From NCBI GenBank assembly GCA_050331695.1, contig JBHJGP010000013.1, forward strand, positions 186,001-250,000: a stretch of 64,000 bases of DNA. The letters run 5' to 3'. This DNA comes from JBHJGP01 sp050331695 (GTDB lineage: Bacteria; Pseudomonadota; Alphaproteobacteria; Geminicoccales; Geminicoccaceae). The position numbers and the translations under genes were made by a program. Under the pieces are notes generated by a model that ran no database searches, was not told the origin of the DNA, and worked only from the letters and a program-made list of their open reading frames with translations. Positions 59,652 to 64,000 of the stretch are shown here, piece by piece (the first letter of the stretch is position 1; every line of letters starts with the position of its first letter).

Positions 59652-61089
59652 GGACCCACGTGTCCTTCGAGCCGCCACCCTGGGACGAGTTGACGACGAT
59701 CGAACCCTCCTTGAGCGCCACGCGGGTCAGGCCGCCGGGTAGAACCCAGGTTCCCTGGGCGCCGGTGACGGCGAAGGGCCTCAGATCCACATGCCGCGGT
59801 GCGACCTTGTTATCGGCGAGCGTCGGGCAGACGGAGAGGCCGATCATCGGCTGGGCAATATATCTGGCCGGGTTCTCCTTCAATCTCGCCCGGCACGCTT
59901 CGAGTTCGGCGCGCGACGAGCGGGGGCCAACCGTTATGCCGTAGCCGCCGGATTCGCCCACGGGCTTCACCACCATCTCATCCAGATGATCCAACGTGTA
60001 GGCGAGCGCTTCCGGCTCGCGGCAGATCCAGGTGTCGACATTGGCCAGGATCGGGTCCTCGTCCAAATAGTAGCGGGTCAGTCGAGGCATGTAGGCGTAG
60101 ATGGCCTTGTCGTCGGCGATGCCGGTGCCGATTGCATTGGCGAGCGTCACATTGCCTTCACGATAGGCACGAAACAGGCCCGGCACGCCCAAGAGGCTGT
60201 CTTCACGAAAGACTTCGGGATCGAGGAAATCGTCACCGATGCGCCGATAGATGACGTCGACCGGCTCCAAGCCACCGACCGAGCGCATCCACACCCGATC
60301 GTCGCGAACGATCAGATCGGCGCCTTCGACCAGAGGCACGCCCATCTCCCGGGCCAGGAACACATGCTCGAAATAGGCGGAGTTGAAAACACCGGGTGAC
60401 AACAGGACGACCTGGCTGCCCTGGGCCGTCTCCGGCGCCGTCGACGCCAGTTGGCGATAGAGCATCTGACCGTATTCCGAGACCTCACGGACCCCGATCT
60501 GGCCCATGATGTCAGGGAACAGGCGCTGCATCAGGTGGCGGTTTTCAACCACGTAGGAGACGCCCGACGGGGTCCGGGCATTGTCCTCGAGCACGCGAAA
60601 CTCACCGGCCTGATCGCGGATCAAATCAGTCCCGTTAATGTGCACATAGACACCGTGAGGTGGCCGAAAACCGACCATCTCCTTCACGAAGGTCTCGTTG
60701 GTGAGAACCAGATCGGACGGCACGACGCCGTCCTTCAGGGCCTTCTGGGCCCCGTAAACGTCGGCCAGGAACAGGTTCAAAGTCCGGACCCGCTGGATCA
60801 CGCCCTTTTCCAGCCGGTCCCAATCCGCGCGGGTGATGACCCGGGGGATGACATCGAACGGCAGGATCCGGTCGATCGCTTGGCTGTCGGAATAGACGGT
60901 GAAGGTGATGCCGAGGTTAAACAACTCTCGACTAGCATCGTCGGACCGGGCCCGAAGCTGCTCCAGTCCGATCCCATCGAAGCGAAACGCCACCGCTCGG
61001 GTCGCGGCGGTGTCCGGCGTGATCAGCTCATCGACATAGCCGCTGGGGTCGTATCCACTCAAAGTACCCGGGAAACCGGAAACATTCAT
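59644..61089 (-). CDS. Circularly permuted ATP-grasp family protein (COG2308 type)
   Basis: This 481-residue ligase is the stand-alone version. FLADVYGAQKALKDGVVPSD, DNARTPSGVSYVVENR, LLSPGVFNSAYFEHVFLARE, VVKPVGESGGYGITVG and VNSSQGGGSKDTWVLV are all intact and match the nucleotide and metal sites of the family, unlike the diverged fused copy at 52.7-55.2 kb. It is the first gene of the cluster and starts ATG at 61089, 89 bases from the divergent UbiA-type gene, so its promoter is in that gap. Confidence 0.92.
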   Translation of the reverse strand: MNVSGFPGTLSGYDPSGYVDELITPDTAATRAVAFRFDGIGLEQLRARSDDASRELFNLGITFTVYSDSQAIDRILPFDVIPRVITRADWDRLEKGVIQRVRTLNLFLADVYGAQKALKDGVVPSDLVLTNETFVKEMVGFRPPHGVYVHINGTDLIRDQAGEFRVLEDNARTPSGVSYVVENRHLMQRLFPDIMGQIGVREVSEYGQMLYRQLASTAPETAQGSQVVLLSPGVFNSAYFEHVFLAREMGVPLVEGADLIVRDDRVWMRSVGGLEPVDVIYRRIGDDFLDPEVFREDSLLGVPGLFRAYREGNVTLANAIGTGIADDKAIYAYMPRLTRYYLDEDPILANVDTWICREPEALAYTLDHLDEMVVKPVGESGGYGITVGPRSSRAELEACRARLKENPARYIAQPMIGLSVCPTLADNKVAPRHVDLRPFAVTGAQGTWVLPGGLTRVALKEGSIVVNSSQGGGSKDTWVLV

Positions 61090-61178
61090 TCTTGTTTTTC
61101 AACCTAGACGTTTTAATCCCACCGATCTCAGTGTAGCAAGCTCCGTACCAAGCCACCATCAACTTGGTGTGACGCTCG

Positions 61179-62075
61179 ATGATCCACGCCCTAAATCCCT
61201 GGCTGACCGTTTCTTCGCCGGCATTCGTGCTGATGCGCCCTCGGCAATGGGTGAAGAACGGGTTCGTCGCGGCGCCGCTTTTTTTCACGCCCGAGGTGAT
61301 CGAACCGGACACAGTCTGGCGGATCATGATGGCGGTGATGGGGTTCTGCCTGATCTCGTCCGCAGTCTACGTCGTCAACGACATCGCCGACCGCCGCGGC
61401 GACCGCGAACACCCGAGCAAGCGCCACCGGCCGATCGCGTCCGGGCAGGTGGAGATCGGAACCGCGGTTTGGTTGGCGGGCGGCCTCTTCGCCTGCGGCC
61501 TTTCCTTCTCTTTTACCCTCGGGCCGACATTCCTCCTGCTGGCCCTTCTCTACTGCGTGATCAATTGCGCCTATTCTTTCGGTCTCAAGAATTTTTCGAT
61601 CCTCGATGTGATGCTGGTCTCGTCGGGCTTCGTGCTCCGGGTCCAGGCCGGCGCGGTGCTGATCGATCTGGAAGCCAGTGTCTGGCTGTTGGTCACCACC
61701 GGTCTGCTGGCGCTTTTCCTGGCGCTCGCCAAACGGCGCGACGATGTGGTTCTGAAGTTGAGAGGGAGCCACCGCGCCAGCCTGATGGGCTACACCCAGC
61801 GCTTCCTCGACATTTCCATATCGATGGTCCTGGGCGCCCTGTTGGTGACGTATTTAATGTACTGCACCGACCAGACGGTGATCGAGCGCCTGGGCACCGA
61901 CAAGGTGTTTCTGACGACGCCATTCGTGGTCGCCGGGGTGTTGCGCTATCTGCAGATCACGCTCGTCGAGGAGCGATCCGGCTCGCCCACGAATGTTGTC
62001 ACCAGCGATCCTTTTCTGATGGTCACCATCTTCGGCTGGCTCGCGCTGTTCGGCGGCCTCATCCATGTCTCCTGA
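61179..62075 (+). CDS. UbiA-family polyprenyl-phosphate phosphoribosyltransferase (DPPR synthase-like)
   Basis: This 298-residue integral membrane transferase (about eight to nine helices) belongs to the UbiA superfamily. The metal-diphosphate motif NDIADRRGDREHPSKRHRPI (residues near 67) and the second region KRRDDVVLKLRG are those of decaprenyl-phosphate phosphoribosyltransferase (Rv3806c type), which adds 5-phosphoribose to polyprenyl phosphate. The flippase-like and DprE1-like genes that follow support this over a quinone role. ATG at 61179 was taken; ATG at 61233 is possible. Confidence 0.85.
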   Translation: MIHALNPWLTVSSPAFVLMRPRQWVKNGFVAAPLFFTPEVIEPDTVWRIMMAVMGFCLISSAVYVVNDIADRRGDREHPSKRHRPIASGQVEIGTAVWLAGGLFACGLSFSFTLGPTFLLLALLYCVINCAYSFGLKNFSILDVMLVSSGFVLRVQAGAVLIDLEASVWLLVTTGLLALFLALAKRRDDVVLKLRGSHRASLMGYTQRFLDISISMVLGALLVTYLMYCTDQTVIERLGTDKVFLTTPFVVAGVLRYLQITLVEERSGSPTNVVTSDPFLMVTIFGWLALFGGLIHVS

Positions 62076-63084
62076 GCGATCTGGCACCCGTGGCTGGCTT
62101 CAGAGGGCAATCCGGTCCGGCGAACGCTGGGGTCTAATTGGCGTTCTGGTTTCGCTCGCCCTCTTCGCCTTGGGAGCGGTGGTCTTCGGCGCCGGGCCGT
62201 TGATCGCTCAAGCGGGCGCGGTCGGTCCCGCCGGCCTCGCGGTTTTGCTTCTGCTCTCGGTTATCAACTATGTCCTTCGGGCGCTGCGCTGGCAGTTGTT
62301 CAGCGTCAGACTGGCGATCCGGGTGGCGTTGCTGCGCAACGCGCTCTACTACGTCGCTGGCTTCGCCTTCGCCGTGACGCCCGCGAAGCTGGGTGAGATC
62401 GTCCGCTTGTGGTTTTTGCGCCGGGCTCACGGCTATCCTTATGAGAAGACGGTTGGCCTCCTGGTCGTGGATCGCCTGTCCGATGCGCTGGCCCTGGTTC
62501 TGTTGATGGTGATCGGACTGGTCGCGGTGAGCGGTCACGAAATCGCTGTCTTCGCGTTCGCGGCACTGGTTCTCGTGGCCACCTTTGCTCTGCTGCATCC
62601 GACGTGGCCCATGGCTTTGTTGAGCTGGACGTTCGCCCGCGTCGGCCGCCAAAAGCGGCTTTTCGCCCGCGCTCGATCGGCACTCCGCCATTTGACCAAA
62701 CTGGGCGACCCCCGGGTGTTCGCGCTCGCGCTTGTTCTGGCGGCGGGAGGCTGGTTCGCCGAAGGTCTGGCCCTTCATCTGCTGTTGGGATTGCTGGGTG
62801 CACCGATCAGCCTGCTGGAGGCTTGTTTCGCCTTCGCCGCCGCCATGGTCTTCGGTGCGCTCGCGCTCATGCCCGGCGGCCTCGGCACCACCGAGGTCGG
62901 TCTGGTCGGGCTTTTGGCCGCTTTAGGCGTCGCGCCCGAAACCGCGATCGTCGCCACGGCCGTCATTCGCATGACCACGCTTTGGTTCGCCGTGTTCCTC
63001 GGTTTCGGCGCGCTCGCGATCGCGCTGCGGCTAATCGGCGAACAGGGGCTTGGCGTTTCCGCTCTACGGCGATCGACCGGCTGA
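62065..63084 (+). CDS. Lysylphosphatidylglycerol synthase TM-region/AglD-like membrane protein
   Basis: This 339-residue protein with eight or more helices belongs to the UPF0104 family. AFAVTPAKLGEIVRLWFLRR and the GALALMPGGLGTTEVGLVGLL block near residue 275 are its hallmarks. Family members move or modify lipid-linked sugars or anchor lipids. The position between the UbiA-like and DprE1-like genes, with its start overlapping the first by eleven bases, suggests flipping the polyprenyl-phosphoryl pentose across the membrane. Confidence 0.85.
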   Translation: MSPERSGTRGWLQRAIRSGERWGLIGVLVSLALFALGAVVFGAGPLIAQAGAVGPAGLAVLLLLSVINYVLRALRWQLFSVRLAIRVALLRNALYYVAGFAFAVTPAKLGEIVRLWFLRRAHGYPYEKTVGLLVVDRLSDALALVLLMVIGLVAVSGHEIAVFAFAALVLVATFALLHPTWPMALLSWTFARVGRQKRLFARARSALRHLTKLGDPRVFALALVLAAGGWFAEGLALHLLLGLLGAPISLLEACFAFAAAMVFGALALMPGGLGTTEVGLVGLLAALGVAPETAIVATAVIRMTTLWFAVFLGFGALAIALRLIGEQGLGVSALRRSTG

Positions 63085-63086
63085 CC

Positions 63087-64000
63087 ATGAGCATCGATCC
63101 CTGCGAGACATGGCCCTGGCGAGCCACTACCGGCTGGGGACGAAGGCCTCGGGTGAGGGCCCGCGTCAGCCAGCCGAGGGACGCCAAGACGCTGATCGCC
63201 CGTTGGCGGGAAACGGTCACCGGTGCCGGCAAGCTCGTCCAAGGGGCGACCCGATCCTATGGCGATTGCCACCTAAGCGGCTTCGGCAAGGTTGTCTCGA
63301 CGGTCAACCTCGACGCCATACTCGCCATCGACCCGGTTAGTCAGATCGCCATCGTCGAAAGTGGTGTCACCTTCCGACAACTGCATGAACACAGCATGGC
63401 CCACGATCTGATGGCGCCGGTCTCGCCGGGCACTGCCTTCGTCACCATGGGCGGGGCGGTCGCCAATGATGTCCACGGCAAAAATCACGTGAAGGACGGC
63501 AGTTTCGGCAGGCATCTCGTTTGGCTGGATCTCCTTCTTCCGTCCGGCGAGGTGAGGCGGCTCAGCCCGAACCGGGATGGCCGTCTGTTCTGGGCGAGCG
63601 TCGGCGGCATCGGTTTGACCGGCGTCGTCCTCCGCCTGGCGCTGAAGCTGCAGCGCGTCTCCGGCCGCGCCGTGATTGTCAGACAAACACGGGTCGCGGG
63701 TCTCGAGCAGATGTTGGCCCTGCTCCGGAGCGCGGACGATCCTTACGCAGTTGGCTGGGTCGACGCGTTAGCTGAGGGCGACGCCATCGGCCGCGGGCTC
63801 TTCGAAACGGCGCGGGAGGTGGACCAACCCTTTGACGATAGATCGTCACGCCCGGTGGCGGTCCCGTTCGACATGCCTGGCTGGCTGCTCTCCGGGCATT
63901 CCGTGAGAGCATTTAACCATCTCTACCGCAACCGGGTTCCGGCGGAAGGCTGCGAGCGCCTAACCAGCATCCGGCGCTTTCTCTACCCGCTCGACGCGCT
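63087..64000 (+). CDS. DprE1-like FAD-dependent oxidase (partial, 3' end outside window)
   Basis: The first 304 residues are visible. The N-terminus holds TTGWGRRPRVRARV; FAD-binding motifs follow: QGATRSYGDCHLSG, SPGTAFVTMGGAVANDVHG-KNHVKDGSFG and FWASVGGIGLTGVVLRLALK. This is the pattern of decaprenylphosphoryl-ribose 2'-epimerase subunit DprE1 (GSFG and HGKNH with the FAD site). The catalytic C-terminal half and any DprE2 partner are beyond the edge. With the two upstream genes it forms a pathway unit for polyprenyl-phosphoryl arabinose or a related pentose. Confidence 0.88.
   Translation, partial: MSIDPCETWPWRATTGWGRRPRVRARVSQPRDAKTLIARWRETVTGAGKLVQGATRSYGDCHLSGFGKVVSTVNLDAILAIDPVSQIAIVESGVTFRQLHEHSMAHDLMAPVSPGTAFVTMGGAVANDVHGKNHVKDGSFGRHLVWLDLLLPSGEVRRLSPNRDGRLFWASVGGIGLTGVVLRLALKLQRVSGRAVIVRQTRVAGLEQMLALLRSADDPYAVGWVDALAEGDAIGRGLFETAREVDQPFDDRSSRPVAVPFDMPGWLLSGHSVRAFNHLYRNRVPAEGCERLTSIRRFLYPLDA

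Noticed and set aside
61140..61172. Inverted repeat ACCAAG/CTTGGT in the divergent promoter before the UbiA-type gene
   Set aside because: Only six bases per arm with a ten-base gap; it could arise by chance and no regulator gene is adjacent.

Overview
The window is high-GC, densely coded DNA from an alphaproteobacterium, probably near the Rhodospirillales. This is inferred from gene content and order (argD-argF-hslO, TamA/TamB, a TAXI-type TRAP transporter, a Pst operon), not from a marker gene. No rRNA, tRNA, CRISPR array, integrase or insertion sequence was seen. Two patches are visibly A+T-rich (about 24.4-25.3 kb and 37.1-38.1 kb) and look foreign to the background.

Layout. 1-6.1 kb, minus strand: a partial FMN-binding PPOX protein, a class III aminotransferase, a lipoprotein, Hsp33, ArgF, ArgD and an ABC-2 permease. 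6.1-13.9 kb, minus: TamB, TamA, GalE and a calcineurin-like phosphatase. 14.2-16.0 kb, plus: an outer-membrane barrel and a Wza-type export lipoprotein, ending at a clear terminator. 16.1-24.4 kb: an AmpG-like carrier, TRAP-TAXI binding protein, fused permease and UspA, a ribbon-helix-helix/coiled-coil pair, a MarR regulator with a perfect palindromic operator, DUF1428 and VOC proteins. 24.6-27.8 kb: a short LOV photosensor, HD hydrolase, haloacid dehalogenase and Tat-exported metallo-beta-lactamase-fold protein.

27.9-36.3 kb, plus: a long, tightly spaced catabolic operon. It holds an FGGY kinase broken by one in-frame stop, a glycerol-1-phosphate dehydrogenase-like enzyme, a GpsA-like dehydrogenase, RpiB, a two-subunit CoA-transferase, a CaiB/BaiF CoA-transferase and a GcvT/DmdA-like enzyme. 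36.4-38.0 kb: HigBA and an orphan two-helix membrane protein with a predicted beta-rich domain. 38.1-42.9 kb: a sugar ABC transporter without an ATPase gene, divergent from a plant/cyanobacterial-type D-ribulose kinase.

43.0-47.8 kb: pstSCAB behind a Pho-box-like site. 47.9-51.8 kb: an esterase, a small unknown protein, a MetE-C-like gene broken by an in-frame amber codon, YaiI and a UDP-glucuronate decarboxylase. 51.8-61.1 kb, minus: a five-gene amidoligase cluster (two circularly permuted ATP-grasps, alpha-E domains, two transglutaminases and a GS-type amidoligase) that probably makes or remodels an unknown peptide. 61.2 kb to the end, plus: a UbiA-type polyprenyl-phosphate phosphoribosyltransferase, a flippase-like membrane protein and a DprE1-like oxidase, as in the mycobacterial decaprenyl-phosphoryl-arabinose pathway.

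Points most worth a second look: the amidoligase cluster, the DprE1-type pathway outside Actinobacteria, the paired glycerol-phosphate-type dehydrogenases beside an RpiB, the two genes with single in-frame stops, the orphan two-TM protein beside HigBA, and the RHH/coiled-coil pair.
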